Shown here one piece after another: positions 20,319-29,286 of a stretch of 64,000 nucleotides of DNA (its first letter is position 1; every line of letters begins with the position of its first letter). This DNA is from Acinetobacter sp. ANC 7912. GTDB lineage: Bacteria > Pseudomonadota > Gammaproteobacteria > Pseudomonadales > Moraxellaceae. Below the pieces are notes generated by a model. That model made no database searches. It was not told the DNA's origin and was given only the letters and a program-made list of their open reading frames with translations. The translations under genes were made by a program, and so were the position numbers. The stretch is from the NCBI RefSeq assembly GCF_039862785.1, contig NZ_CP156795.1:62001-126000 (forward strand). The letters run 5' to 3'.

Positions 20319-21409
20319 GCAAGCCGACCATGGTACATGTGATCACCAACTTTGCTGGCGTTGGTGGTGCGGAAATGATGCTATCGCGCCTGATTCAGGC
20401 AACTGAGCAACAATATCAGCATGTCATTATCGCCTTGATGAAAACATCAAAAGTGTATCAAAGCACCTTGGATCGCTGTCAGACACATTATGCTCTAGGC
20501 TGGAATGGACTCAATACGTTCGGCACCATTCAAAAACTGCGTGCGTTATTAAAACAACTGACACCGCAAACGGTGCAGTGCTGGATGTACCATGCCAATG
20601 TCTTGACCAGCCTGAGTGTCATCGGCTTAAAGCAGAAACCTAAGGTAATCTGGGGTATTCATCATTCTCTGGCTTCACCGAAAGATGAATCGATGAGTAC
20701 CAAACTGGCTTTAGGCTTAAGCAAGTTATTATCAAAGCAGCCTCAGGCGATTATTTATTGTGCTCACTCTGCCATGCAGCAGCATCAGGCGTTCGGGTTT
20801 CAGAAGCCCAATAGCCATGTGATTGCTAACGGGGTGTATCTGGATAGGTTTCAGCCTAATCCTGAATTACACGATCCCGTTGTGATTGGTTTTGCTGGGC
20901 GCTATCATCCAGCCAAAGGCTATCCTTATCTGTTTGAGACCCTGGCAAAACTGAAAGATCAGCCGATTGTATTTAAAATTGCTGGTGGTGGAGCCAGTTT
21001 CAATAATCCTGAAGTCAAAGCCCTGTTTGAACAATATCAGTTAGATCAGAACAAAGTGGAGTTGCTGGATCAGGTCTCCGATATGCCAGCCTTTTATCAA
21101 TCCATTGATGCTTTTCTGATGACCTCGATTACCGAAGGCTTTCCCAATGTATTGGTTGAAGCGATGGCCTCCGGTTTGCCTTGCATCAGTACTGATGTTG
21201 GCGATGCCAGTTATATCGTGCAGGAGATGGGGAGTATCGTATCGCCACGCGATAGTGATGCCTTAACTCAAGCCATTTTAAAGTATCTCCAATTAAGTAC
21301 AGATGAGAAAATTGCTTTAAAGCAGGCGACCCGGCAGCGGGTAGAACAGCATTTCAGCATCGAAACCGTCAGTCAGCAATATATGCAGGTATGGAGCCAA
21401 CAGGCATGA
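20315..21409 (+). CDS. Family-4 (GT-B) glycosyltransferase
   Basis: A 364-residue glycosyltransferase with the same layout as its upstream neighbour: an N-terminal GVGGAEMMLSRLIQ loop, FAGRYHPAKGYPYLFETL (about residue 193) and SITEGFPNVLVEAMASGLP with the donor-binding Glu residues (about residue 270). It overlaps its neighbours on both sides by 4 bases, as expected of a tightly coupled operon. Sugar specificity cannot be told. Confidence 0.9.
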   Translation: MSKPTMVHVITNFAGVGGAEMMLSRLIQATEQQYQHVIIALMKTSKVYQSTLDRCQTHYALGWNGLNTFGTIQKLRALLKQLTPQTVQCWMYHANVLTSLSVIGLKQKPKVIWGIHHSLASPKDESMSTKLALGLSKLLSKQPQAIIYCAHSAMQQHQAFGFQKPNSHVIANGVYLDRFQPNPELHDPVVIGFAGRYHPAKGYPYLFETLAKLKDQPIVFKIAGGGASFNNPEVKALFEQYQLDQNKVELLDQVSDMPAFYQSIDAFLMTSITEGFPNVLVEAMASGLPCISTDVGDASYIVQEMGSIVSPRDSDALTQAILKYLQLSTDEKIALKQATRQRVEQHFSIETVSQQYMQVWSQQA

Positions 21410-22548
21410 AATTTTTAATGATCAGCAGCTTTTTACCTTCAGTGCTGAACTTCCGTGGCAAGTTATTGGAAGCCATTGCCGCGCGCGGTTTTGAAATCCA
21501 TATCATGGCTCCGGAACTGTCCAGCTTTGCTGAAGAGTATCAGCAGTTGTTACAGTTGGGCTATCAGGTGCATGAAATTCCAATGCAGCGCACAGGTACC
21601 AATCCGCTGGCAGATCTGAAACTGTTAAAGCATCTATATCAGCAGATCCGTCGAATTCAGCCGGATTATGTGCTGTCGTATACCATTAAGCCGGTCATCT
21701 ACGGCATCTTGGCAGCTTGGTTAGCCAAAGTTCCACATCGTTTCGCTCTAATTACTGGTCTGGGTTATGCCTTTCAGAATGTTGAATCAGGTCAACGCAG
21801 CTTATTTCAGAAAATGGTGCATGATTTATATGCCCAGGCCTTAAAGCATGCCGATAAAGTTTTCTTTCAGAACCCGGATGATTTAAAGCTGTTTCAGAAT
21901 ATGCATTTGCTGGAAAAAGATAAACCGACCGTGGTGGTAAATGGTTCCGGGGTGAATGTGCAGGACTTCGATATCATGCCATTGCCGCAAAATACGCAAG
22001 GTCAGGTTAAAGCTTCATTTTTGCTTATTGCCCGTTTATTGGGGGATAAAGGCGTACGTGAATATGCCGAAGCAGCGCGAATCATCAAAGCCCAATATCC
22101 GGAAACGGAATTTCATCTGGTGGGATGGATTGATGATAATCCGACTGCAATTTCCCAGACTGAGCTGGACAGCTGGATTGCAGAAAAGACCATCAATTAC
22201 TGGGGCAGACTCAATGATGTGCGTCCGGCAATTGCAGCCAGTTCGGTGTATATTTTGCCGTCTTATCGTGAAGGCACGCCACGCACGGTGTTAGAAGCCA
22301 TGGCGATGGGTCGTGCGATCATCACCACCGATGCTCCGGGCTGCCGTGAAACTGTCGCACATGGTGTGAATGGTTATCTGGTCGGGGTAAAATCAGTGGA
22401 TGATCTGGTGCAGGCAATGCAGTATTTTATTGAAGATCCAAAGCTGATGCTCTATATGGGACAGCAGTCAAGGGAACGTGCGTTAAGCAAATACGATGTA
22501 CATCAGGTCAATGCACATATGCTGCGCGAGATGGGGATATCGGCATGA
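21406..22548 (+). CDS. Family-4 glycosyltransferase, PglA-like
   Basis: A 380-residue GT-B glycosyltransferase resembling the PglA-type enzymes that add the second sugar to a bacillosamine-type first sugar. Seen: SFLPSVLNFRGKLLEAIA at the N-terminus, ALITGLGYAF (about residue 122), and PSYREGTPRTVLEAMAMGRA (about residue 288) for donor binding. Start chosen at ATG 21406, which overlaps the previous stop codon by 4 bases; an ATG at 21391 would add five residues. It lies directly upstream of the PglC-type initiating transferase, which supports a role as second-sugar transferase. Confidence 0.87.
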   Translation: MKFLMISSFLPSVLNFRGKLLEAIAARGFEIHIMAPELSSFAEEYQQLLQLGYQVHEIPMQRTGTNPLADLKLLKHLYQQIRRIQPDYVLSYTIKPVIYGILAAWLAKVPHRFALITGLGYAFQNVESGQRSLFQKMVHDLYAQALKHADKVFFQNPDDLKLFQNMHLLEKDKPTVVVNGSGVNVQDFDIMPLPQNTQGQVKASFLLIARLLGDKGVREYAEAARIIKAQYPETEFHLVGWIDDNPTAISQTELDSWIAEKTINYWGRLNDVRPAIAASSVYILPSYREGTPRTVLEAMAMGRAIITTDAPGCRETVAHGVNGYLVGVKSVDDLVQAMQYFIEDPKLMLYMGQQSRERALSKYDVHQVNAHMLREMGISA

Positions 22549-23150
22549 TCAAACGAATTCTGGATGTGGCGATTGCTTCAACCGCGCTGGTGATCCTGTC
22601 ACCGGTATATGCTCTGGTGGCGTATAAGGTGAAAAAGAATCTGGGATCTCCGGTACTGTTCCGTCAGGTGCGCCCAGGTCTGCATGGCAAGCCTTTTGAA
22701 ATGATCAAGTTCCGTACCATGAAAGATGCTGTGGATGCCCAGGGTAATCCTTTACCGGACAGTGAACGTCTGACGCCGTTTGGCCAAATGCTGCGTTCCA
22801 CCAGTCTGGATGAATTGCCAGAGCTGTGGAATGTGATCAAAGGCGATATGAGCATCGTGGGTCCGCGGCCACTACTGTTGGAATATCTGCCACTATATAA
22901 TGCCGAGCAGGCGAAACGGCATAATGTCCGTCCCGGCATGACCGGTCACGCACAGGTGAATGGCCGTAATGCCATTTCCTGGGAAGAAAAATTCCGTCTG
23001 GATACTTGGTATGTGGAACATCAATCGCTTTGGCTGGATTTTAAAATCATGCTGAAAACCGTGAAAAAGGTACTGGCTAAAGATGATATTAATGCCGAAG
23101 GCGAAGCGACCATGAGTAAATTCACTGGCACACCGGAACAGAAAAAATGA
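22545..23150 (+). CDS. pglC: Initiating phosphoglycosyl transferase, PglC/ItrB type
   Basis: A 201-residue monotopic enzyme that transfers a sugar-1-phosphate from UDP-sugar to undecaprenyl phosphate and starts glycan assembly. It has the single N-terminal re-entrant helix (LDVAIASTALVILSPVYALV), the KFRTM motif, and the core SLDELPELWNVIKGDMS with the Asp-Glu catalytic dyad, followed by VGPRPLLLEYLPLY. It is the short form without the large N-terminal domain. Linkage to the three bacillosamine genes downstream implies UDP-QuiNAc4NAc as donor. Confidence 0.92.
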   Translation: MIKRILDVAIASTALVILSPVYALVAYKVKKNLGSPVLFRQVRPGLHGKPFEMIKFRTMKDAVDAQGNPLPDSERLTPFGQMLRSTSLDELPELWNVIKGDMSIVGPRPLLLEYLPLYNAEQAKRHNVRPGMTGHAQVNGRNAISWEEKFRLDTWYVEHQSLWLDFKIMLKTVKKVLAKDDINAEGEATMSKFTGTPEQKK

Positions 23151-23803
23151 CCCAGCTTTATGCGATTTATGGTGCTTCCGGCTGTGGCCGTAGCCTGATG
23201 CCGGTGGCACGGCAGCAATTGGCCCGTGACAATGATCTATCTGAAATCGTGTTTATTGATGATGCCCTGATAGAAATCGCCCAGATTAATGGTCATCGTG
23301 CTATGAATTATGCAGCATTTATTAATGAATCTGCAGAGGTTAAAGCGGTGCAGATCGCGATTGCCAATAGCCGTGTTCGGGAAAAAATTGCCCAGCGACT
23401 TGAACAGGATGGGATTCATCTCTGGTCGATTCAGGCCGATAATGTAGTATTGATGGATCAGGCAAAAATTGCCGCCGGTGCTGCCTTAAGTCCATTTGTG
23501 ACCATTGCTTCGAATATCCAGATCGGTAAATGCTTCCATGCCAATTTATACAGTTATGTAGAGCATGATTGTGTGATTGGGGATTTTGTTACTTTTGCAC
23601 CAGGGGTAAAATGTAACGGTAATATTCATATTGAAGACCATGCTTATATCGGTGCCGGAGCGATGATCAAGCAGGGCACACCAGATCAGCCTTTGGTGAT
23701 TGGCCGTGGTGCTGTCGTCGGTATGGGCGCCGTGGTCACCAAAAGTGTCCCCGCCGGCGTGACTGTGGTCGGCAATCCGGCTCGCATTGTCGAGTCCAAA
23801 TAA
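23147..23803 (+). CDS. pglD: PglD-like sugar N-acetyltransferase
   Basis: A 218-residue acetyltransferase with an N-terminal nucleotide-sugar-binding Rossmann-like half (IYGASGCGRSLMPVA) and a C-terminal beta-helix (CVIGDFVTFAPGVKCNG, AYIGAGAMIKQG, GAVVGMGAVVTKSVP). The catalytic His of the PglD/NeuD family is in YVEHDCVIGD (about residue 141). It would acetylate the 4-amino group of UDP-4-amino-sugar to give UDP-di-N-acetylbacillosamine. In Acinetobacter K loci the same position is occupied by qhb genes, where the acyl group may instead be 3-hydroxybutyryl. Confidence 0.88.
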   Translation: MTQLYAIYGASGCGRSLMPVARQQLARDNDLSEIVFIDDALIEIAQINGHRAMNYAAFINESAEVKAVQIAIANSRVREKIAQRLEQDGIHLWSIQADNVVLMDQAKIAAGAALSPFVTIASNIQIGKCFHANLYSYVEHDCVIGDFVTFAPGVKCNGNIHIEDHAYIGAGAMIKQGTPDQPLVIGRGAVVGMGAVVTKSVPAGVTVVGNPARIVESK

Positions 23804-23825
23804 ATCTCTCAACCAGGAAATACCC

Positions 23826-24998
23826 ATGTTAAACACTGCATTTGAGCCGTGGCCAAGCTTTACTCAAGAGGAAGCAGACGCGGTATCAAAGGTTCTTTTG
23901 TCAAATAAAGTCAATTACTGGACTGGTCAGGAATGCCGTGCATTTGAAAAGGAATTTGCGCAGTTTGTGGGGACTAAACATGCCGTTGCGGTGGCTAATG
24001 GCACGGTTGCGCTGGATGTAGCACTGAAAGCCTTGGGAATCGGGACAGGGGATGATGTGATTGTCACTTCACGGACTTTCCTAGCTTCAGCAAGCTCGAT
24101 TGTCACTGCGGGCGCTAATCCGGTCTTTGCGGACGTGGAGCTGGATTCTCAGGATATTTCCCACCGTACCATTGAAGCAGTACTGACTCAAAATACCAAA
24201 GCCATTATCTGCGTGCATCTGGCAGGCTGGATGTGTGACATGGATCCGATCATGCAACTGGCTGAAGAAAAAGGCCTATATGTGATCGAAGACTGTGCCC
24301 AAGCGCATGGTGCCATGTATAAAGGCAAATCTGCTGGTTCTATCGGGCATATCGGCGCCTGGTCATTCTGTCAGGACAAGATTATGACTACGGGTGGTGA
24401 AGGCGGCATGGTCACTACCAATGATGAAGTGCTGTGGAAAAAAATGTGGTCTTATAAAGACCATGGCAAAAATTATGACAGCGTGTATAACAAGCAGCAT
24501 CCACCAGGATTCCGCTGGCTACATGACAGCTTTGGGACTAACTGGCGCATGATGGAAATGCAGGCGGTGATTGGTCGTATTCAATTGAAAAAAATGCCGG
24601 AATGGACTGCGGTACGTAATGCCAATATGGCACGTATCCAAGCCGCTTTTGAAAATAGCCCTTATTTTACTGTAGCCAAACCATCAGCGGATTATGTGCA
24701 TGCAGCCTATAAATGCTATGTACAGGTTAATGTCGATGCTTTGCCAGAAGCCTGGTCACGGGATCGCATCATGGCAGAAATCAATGCACTGGGTGTGCCA
24801 TGTTTTAGCGGATCCTGTTCAGAGGTGTATCTGGAGAAAGCTTTTGAAGGGACACCATGGTGTCCGGCTCAGCGTTTGCAGAATGCCCAACAACTAGGTG
24901 AAAGCAGCCTGATGTTTGTGGTGCATCCAACCTTGTCTGAACAAAGCCTGCAAAAAAGTGTAGATGTGATTCAGCAAGTGATTGCCCGTATTGCATAG
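23826..24998 (+). CDS. pglE: PglE-like DegT-family sugar aminotransferase
   Basis: A 390-residue PLP-dependent enzyme that aminates the C4 keto sugar made by the dehydratase. The PLP site is visible: VANGTVALDVALKALG (phosphate-binding region, about residue 55), VIEDCAQAHGAMY (Asp pairing with the pyridine nitrogen) and SFCQDKIMTTGGEGG with the Schiff-base lysine (about residue 188). The start ATG 23826 follows a good site (CAGGAAA); the longer in-frame start at 23787 overlaps pglD and is unlikely. Confidence 0.9.
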   Translation: MLNTAFEPWPSFTQEEADAVSKVLLSNKVNYWTGQECRAFEKEFAQFVGTKHAVAVANGTVALDVALKALGIGTGDDVIVTSRTFLASASSIVTAGANPVFADVELDSQDISHRTIEAVLTQNTKAIICVHLAGWMCDMDPIMQLAEEKGLYVIEDCAQAHGAMYKGKSAGSIGHIGAWSFCQDKIMTTGGEGGMVTTNDEVLWKKMWSYKDHGKNYDSVYNKQHPPGFRWLHDSFGTNWRMMEMQAVIGRIQLKKMPEWTAVRNANMARIQAAFENSPYFTVAKPSADYVHAAYKCYVQVNVDALPEAWSRDRIMAEINALGVPCFSGSCSEVYLEKAFEGTPWCPAQRLQNAQQLGESSLMFVVHPTLSEQSLQKSVDVIQQVIARIA

Positions 24999-25057
24999 TC
25001 AAAAACAGCGTATAATTTACGCCTTCCCTGATTTTTAGATCTGAACCCGAGTCCTTT

Positions 25058-26911
25058 GTGAAAGACATTATCCGATATCTTGCATCCTTGCCACGTCACC
25101 AGAAACAGATTGTACTGGTGGCAATGGATATCTGTGTCTTGCCGGTGATTATGTGGCTGGTCTACGCCATTCGTCTGGCTCGACCGAATGTCTCTGTCAT
25201 GGGAGGGCTAGAGTTCTGGTATCTCTATGTCGGGGTATTTGGTGTTCTGATTTTTGCCCTGATGGGAATTTATAGTGCAATTGTCCGTTCATTTAATGAA
25301 GATTATCTGCTGCGACTTTCTATCGCGACTTTTATCCAGATTGTTGTTCTGTACGCAGTCAAGAAACTGGACCTAGCCTTTATTCCGATGAGCATCCCGC
25401 TCATGTATGGCTTTGTGCTGTTTTCCTGGATGTGGTGGAGTCGTGCGCTGATCCGTTATTTGACTTTGCGCACCTTTGCTAAAAAAGCTAACCGTAAACG
25501 TGTTGCGATTTATGGGGCAGGTTTAGCGGGTCAGCAAATTGCGGCGGCATTATTTCGTTCAGATAATTATCTACCGGTTTGTTTTATTGATGACAAAACT
25601 TCGCTGCAAGGGCAGTCACTCAGTGGTTTAAAAATCTATGCGCCAAAAAGAGCTTTAGGTAAATTCCGTAAGTTTCATATTGAAGAAATTTTACTGGCCA
25701 TGCCTTCAGTTGGGCGTGCCCGCAAAAAGGAAATAATTGAATCCTTTGAACAGTCCGATGTGAAAATCATGGAATTGCCTGGCGTGACCCAGCTGGTCGA
25801 TGGACAGGTGAAAGTCTCCGATATCCGGGAAGTGGATATTATTGATTTGCTTGGTCGTGATCCAGTTCCACCAAAACCTGAGTTGCTCGAAAAAAATATA
25901 AAAAATAAAGTGGTGATGGTCACTGGAGCAGGGGGGTCAATTGGTTCGGAATTATGCCGCCAGATTGTCAAGCACCAACCTAAATTGCTAGTTCTGTTTG
26001 AAATGTCTGAATTTGCCTTGTATTCCATTGACCGGGAATTACAAAGCCCAGGTGTAAAGGTTGTTCCAATATTAGGATCAGTAACCAATCAAACAAAACT
26101 TGAAAGAGTACTAGCACAATATCAGGTGCAAACTGTTTATCATGCGGCAGCATACAAGCATGTTCCTTTGGTCGAAGCCAATCCTTTTGAAGGGATTTAT
26201 AACACGTCTATTGGTACCGCACGTAGCGTTGATGCTGCAGTGAATCAAGGCGTAGAAACCTTTGTTCTGATTTCAACAGATAAAGCAGTACGACCAACTA
26301 ATGTCATGGGCGCTTCTAAACGTATGGCGGAGCTGTATTGTCAGGGGCTTGCTGCAACCAAACCGCAAACCCAGATAAGTATTGTGCGTTTTGGTAATGT
26401 GCTTGGTTCATCAGGTTCAGTAGTACCGCTGTTTAAAAAACAGATAGCTCACGGTGGGCCTGTAACAGTCACTCACCCAGATGTAACGCGTTACTTCATG
26501 ACCATCCCTGAAGCGGCACAGTTGGTGATTCAGGCCGGCGCAATGGGGACTGGCGGTGATGTATTTTTATTGGATATGGGTGAGCCAGTAAAAATTGTGG
26601 ACTTAGCAAAACAGATGATCCGTTTAAGTGGCTTACGGCCTATCGATGAAAATGGGGTAGGTGATATCGAAATTCAGTTTACTGGATTGCGTCCGGGTGA
26701 AAAGTTATATGAAGAATTATTGATTAATGCCGAAGGAGTAAAATCTACAGAACATCAGCGGATTTTGAAGTCTTTTGAGAAGTATTTTGATTTTTCAATT
26801 ATTTCTAATGTATTTGTTATTTTTGTTAATATAATAAATCAACAAAAAATAGAAGATTTAATAAGTATTCTTAAAGAGTATGTGGATGGTTATAGTCAGT
26901 CAAAAGAATAA
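25058..26911 (+). CDS. pglF: Membrane-anchored UDP-N-acetylglucosamine 4,6-dehydratase (Gdr/PglF type)
   Basis: A 617-residue dehydratase that makes UDP-2-acetamido-2,6-dideoxy-4-keto-glucose from UDP-GlcNAc. Four hydrophobic helices (residues about 20-130) anchor it. A first Rossmann-like half (YGAGLAGQQIAAALF) is followed by the catalytic half with GAGGSIGSELCRQI (about residue 290), STDKAVRPTNVMGASKRMAE, where Met replaces the usual Tyr of YxxxK as in WbpM-type enzymes, and RPGEKLYEELL. GTG start. The last 45 residues are encoded by much more A+T-rich DNA than the rest. Confidence 0.9.
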   Translation: MKDIIRYLASLPRHQKQIVLVAMDICVLPVIMWLVYAIRLARPNVSVMGGLEFWYLYVGVFGVLIFALMGIYSAIVRSFNEDYLLRLSIATFIQIVVLYAVKKLDLAFIPMSIPLMYGFVLFSWMWWSRALIRYLTLRTFAKKANRKRVAIYGAGLAGQQIAAALFRSDNYLPVCFIDDKTSLQGQSLSGLKIYAPKRALGKFRKFHIEEILLAMPSVGRARKKEIIESFEQSDVKIMELPGVTQLVDGQVKVSDIREVDIIDLLGRDPVPPKPELLEKNIKNKVVMVTGAGGSIGSELCRQIVKHQPKLLVLFEMSEFALYSIDRELQSPGVKVVPILGSVTNQTKLERVLAQYQVQTVYHAAAYKHVPLVEANPFEGIYNTSIGTARSVDAAVNQGVETFVLISTDKAVRPTNVMGASKRMAELYCQGLAATKPQTQISIVRFGNVLGSSGSVVPLFKKQIAHGGPVTVTHPDVTRYFMTIPEAAQLVIQAGAMGTGGDVFLLDMGEPVKIVDLAKQMIRLSGLRPIDENGVGDIEIQFTGLRPGEKLYEELLINAEGVKSTEHQRILKSFEKYFDFSIISNVFVIFVNIINQQKIEDLISILKEYVDGYSQSKE

Positions 26912-27002
26912 TTTCTAAGGGTTTTTAAATTTATATTGTATTTATAATATTCTATAGATAAAATTTATTATATGGTTTAAATTAGACCTCTTGCGAAAGT
27001 CG

Positions 27003-27435
27003 TTATTGCAAGTTCATCCGGTTTACCAGTGCAGCGATTAAGTTAATGCGTAAACCGAATCTTTTTCGTCTATTTCGATAGCGTTCACTTAGTATTCTAA
27101 ATCTTTTCAATTGACTATTAATATGTTCGATTACAACTCGTATTTTTCCAATCATTTTATTGTAATTTTTCTCAGCATCAAATAAGGGGAAATTCTTCTT
27201 TTTCTTTATTGGCATCAATAACTTAAAGCCATCTTGCTCTAACCCATAGTACCCTAAATCGGTCATAACATAGTCACAATGTTTGAATTTCTTAACTGTT
27301 TTTCTTGCCAATTTAATATCATGCTGACTGCCAGACGATATATCTACTCCTATGATTTGTTTGCTCTTCGGATGATAGATCACTTGGGCTTTTAACGTAT
27401 GTTTCTTCTTTTTACCACTGTAAAACTTACTCTGA
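27003..27435 (-). CDS. IS5-family transposase, C-terminal ORF (orfB)
   Basis: Carries the catalytic C-terminal half of a DDE transposase. The frame is open from the poly-A tract near 27440 (reading SKFYSGKKKKHTLKAQVIYH, the usual IS5 start of this half) to the stop codon at 27003; the first possible independent start is GTG at 27383. Visible catalytic segments are YVMTDLGYYG (Asp) and RVVIEHINSQLKRF (Glu). It is in a different frame from orfA, so a full transposase needs a frameshift at the A-run. Confidence 0.88.
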
Positions 27436-27825
27436 TTTTTTTTTCGGGCGTTCTATTGAACATTCTGTCGCATCAATAATTACCCAGTTAAATTGTTCGT
27501 CTGCTGTGGTAATGCTTCGTTTTGGCAGGGTAAAACGTCTTGATTTCATTAATGCATCTTCAACCTTTTTAATAGTTCGATTCACATTACTTTCAGCGAT
27601 ATGGTAATTTGCAGCCAATTCCAATTGAGTGCTGTAATTCCGTAAGTAATTGAGTGTTAATAATAATTGATCCTCTATAGCTAAAGTATGAGGACGCCCA
27701 GATTTCTTTTTAAGTGATTCTGCTTCTTTTAAAACTTCGACCATTTCACTAAAAACTGGTCGAGGTACACCAACCAAGCGCTTGAATTCAGAATCTGAAA
27801 AACGGTTTAATTTCTGATATTTCAT
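27427..27825 (-). CDS. IS5-family transposase, N-terminal ORF (orfA)
   Basis: A 132-residue N-terminal half with the helix-turn-helix region (RLVGVPRPVFSEMVEVL; AIEDQLLLTLNYLRNYST) and the first catalytic aspartate in WVIIDATECSIERP. It ends just past a run of nine A on the coding strand (complement of 27436-27444). Continuation into orfB needs the frame to move by one base at that run. Confidence 0.88.
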   Translation of the reverse strand: MKYQKLNRFSDSEFKRLVGVPRPVFSEMVEVLKEAESLKKKSGRPHTLAIEDQLLLTLNYLRNYSTQLELAANYHIAESNVNRTIKKVEDALMKSRRFTLPKRSITTADEQFNWVIIDATECSIERPKKKSE

Positions 27826-27867
27826 GAAATCTATATTGAGGTAGTTTTTACTTTCGCAAGAGGTCTA

Positions 27868-28396
27868 TTTTTGAAATAAAAATTATGTGAATGCAGAGTT
27901 TTCTGTTGTTTGATAAATGAGTCTATCTAAATTTATTGATTAAAGTATCATAAAATAATTGATTAAGTTTCATCTAAATGTGATGGAAAAAATGATGAAT
28001 CTACGGTTTGTCTGGGTGTGGTTGAACAAATCTGTATTTCAAGGCCATATTTCTTCTTTTAAAGTTAAATGCGAGTTTTTATTGACTATAATCTTAGAAT
28101 GGACCCGCTATAGAAAGTATTATTTAGTTCATATCCTTAAAATTAATTATTGTTTTACTCAAGACATGGCTGACTATGAGGATTAGAGCTATAATCCATT
28201 TGTATTATGTATGAATTGAAATTAATGAACCAAGATAAAAGATGGTTTATGGATTATAAACTTATTGAATATAATATATTTGATTATGTCAGAAGAGACA
28301 TTAAAAATTTTTCAATAATACAATGAAGTTAAAGTTTGCCGAAAATCAAGATAACTAATATAGTTTGTTCCTTTCGATTAGTTTAGTAAGTTAACA
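27868..28396 (+). other. 530-bp A+T-rich stretch without a recognisable gene, before galU
   Basis: Strongly A+T-rich DNA between the IS5-family element and galU. The only sizeable open frame (27959-28186, 75 codons) gives a composition unlike a real protein and has no ribosome site, so I do not call it. The galU promoter should lie in the last 150 bases. The stretch may be debris of a gene lost from the cluster, but I see no alignable remnant. Confidence 0.5.
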
Positions 28397-29272
28397 ATGA
28401 TTAAGAAAGCAATTCTTCCAGTTGCAGGCCTCGGCACACGTTTTCTTCCTGCAAGTAAGTCTATTCCAAAAGAAATGGTAACCGTGGTTGACCGCCCTGC
28501 GATTGAATATGTGGTCAAAGAGGCTGTTGCGGCTGGTATTGAACAGATTATTCTGGTGACCCATTCTTCCAAGGCTTCGATTGAAAACTATTTTGACCGT
28601 AGCTTTGAGTTAGAGACTACACTGGAACAAAAGAAAAAATTTGATCTGCTCAAAGAGATCACTGAGATTCTTCCTCCTCACGTTAGTGTGATCAGCGTAC
28701 GTCAGCCACAGCCTTTAGGTTTGGGTCATGCAGTACTTTGTGCCAAAAATGTAGTAGGTAATGAAGACTTTGCTGTACTACTACCAGATGTTCTGGTGAA
28801 AGATAGTGATACAACCAATGACCTGAGTCTGATGATTCAACGTTTTAATGAATCTCAAGCGTCCCAGATTATGGTTGAAGCTGTGCCGGATCACTTGGTT
28901 GATCAATATGGGATTGTTGATGTTGCAACTACTCCGGATGAAGGTCAGAGTACAGTGATGCAAGGCATTGTCGAGAAACCTGCTGTTGGTACTGCACCTT
29001 CAAATCTGTCTGTGGTAGGTCGTTATATCCTGCCTGCAAAAATTATGCAGTTATTGGAACAGACGCCACGTGGCGCAGGTAACGAAATTCAGCTGACAGA
29101 TGCCATTGCCATGTTGCAGCAAACTGATACAGTTGAAGCATACCGTATGAAAGGCCAGACTTTTGACTGTGGTAGCAAACTCGGTTATCTCAAAGCTGTA
29201 CTACATTATGGGATTGATCATCCAAAACTGGGTGAATCATTTAAAGCGCTGATTCAGGAACTAAAACTCTAA
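28397..29272 (+). CDS. galU: UTP-glucose-1-phosphate uridylyltransferase
   Basis: Makes UDP-glucose from UTP and glucose-1-phosphate for surface glycans. The 291-residue protein starts with the signature [20 protein letters not shown] (residues 6-25) and continues with [17 protein letters not shown] (about residue 104) and GIVEKP (about residue 195). It opens the conserved galU-ugd-gpi-galE block found at the right side of Acinetobacter capsule loci. Confidence 0.97.
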   Translation: MIKKAILPVAGLGTRFLPASKSIPKEMVTVVDRPAIEYVVKEAVAAGIEQIILVTHSSKASIENYFDRSFELETTLEQKKKFDLLKEITEILPPHVSVISVRQPQPLGLGHAVLCAKNVVGNEDFAVLLPDVLVKDSDTTNDLSLMIQRFNESQASQIMVEAVPDHLVDQYGIVDVATTPDEGQSTVMQGIVEKPAVGTAPSNLSVVGRYILPAKIMQLLEQTPRGAGNEIQLTDAIAMLQQTDTVEAYRMKGQTFDCGSKLGYLKAVLHYGIDHPKLGESFKALIQELKL

Positions 29273-29286
29273 AGTTGGATATAACT

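Larger units (their letters stand above)
26985..27865 (-). mobile_element. IS5-family (IS427-group-like) insertion sequence
   Basis: An element of 881 bp with near-perfect terminal inverted repeats GACCTCTTGCGAAAGT (26985-27000 and, complemented, 27850-27865). A TA dinucleotide flanks both ends (26983-26984, 27866-27867), matching the short target duplication of this group. It carries two overlapping-frame transposase ORFs. It sits between the dehydratase gene and galU, inside the glycan cluster. Confidence 0.92.

Noticed and set aside
27003..27825. Calling the IS5-family transposase a pseudogene
   Set aside because: The break falls exactly at a nine-A run where programmed slippage is known in this group, and both halves are otherwise intact.
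27959..28186. 75-codon open frame in the gap before galU
   Set aside because: No ribosome site, no recognisable family, composition follows A+T-rich noncoding DNA.
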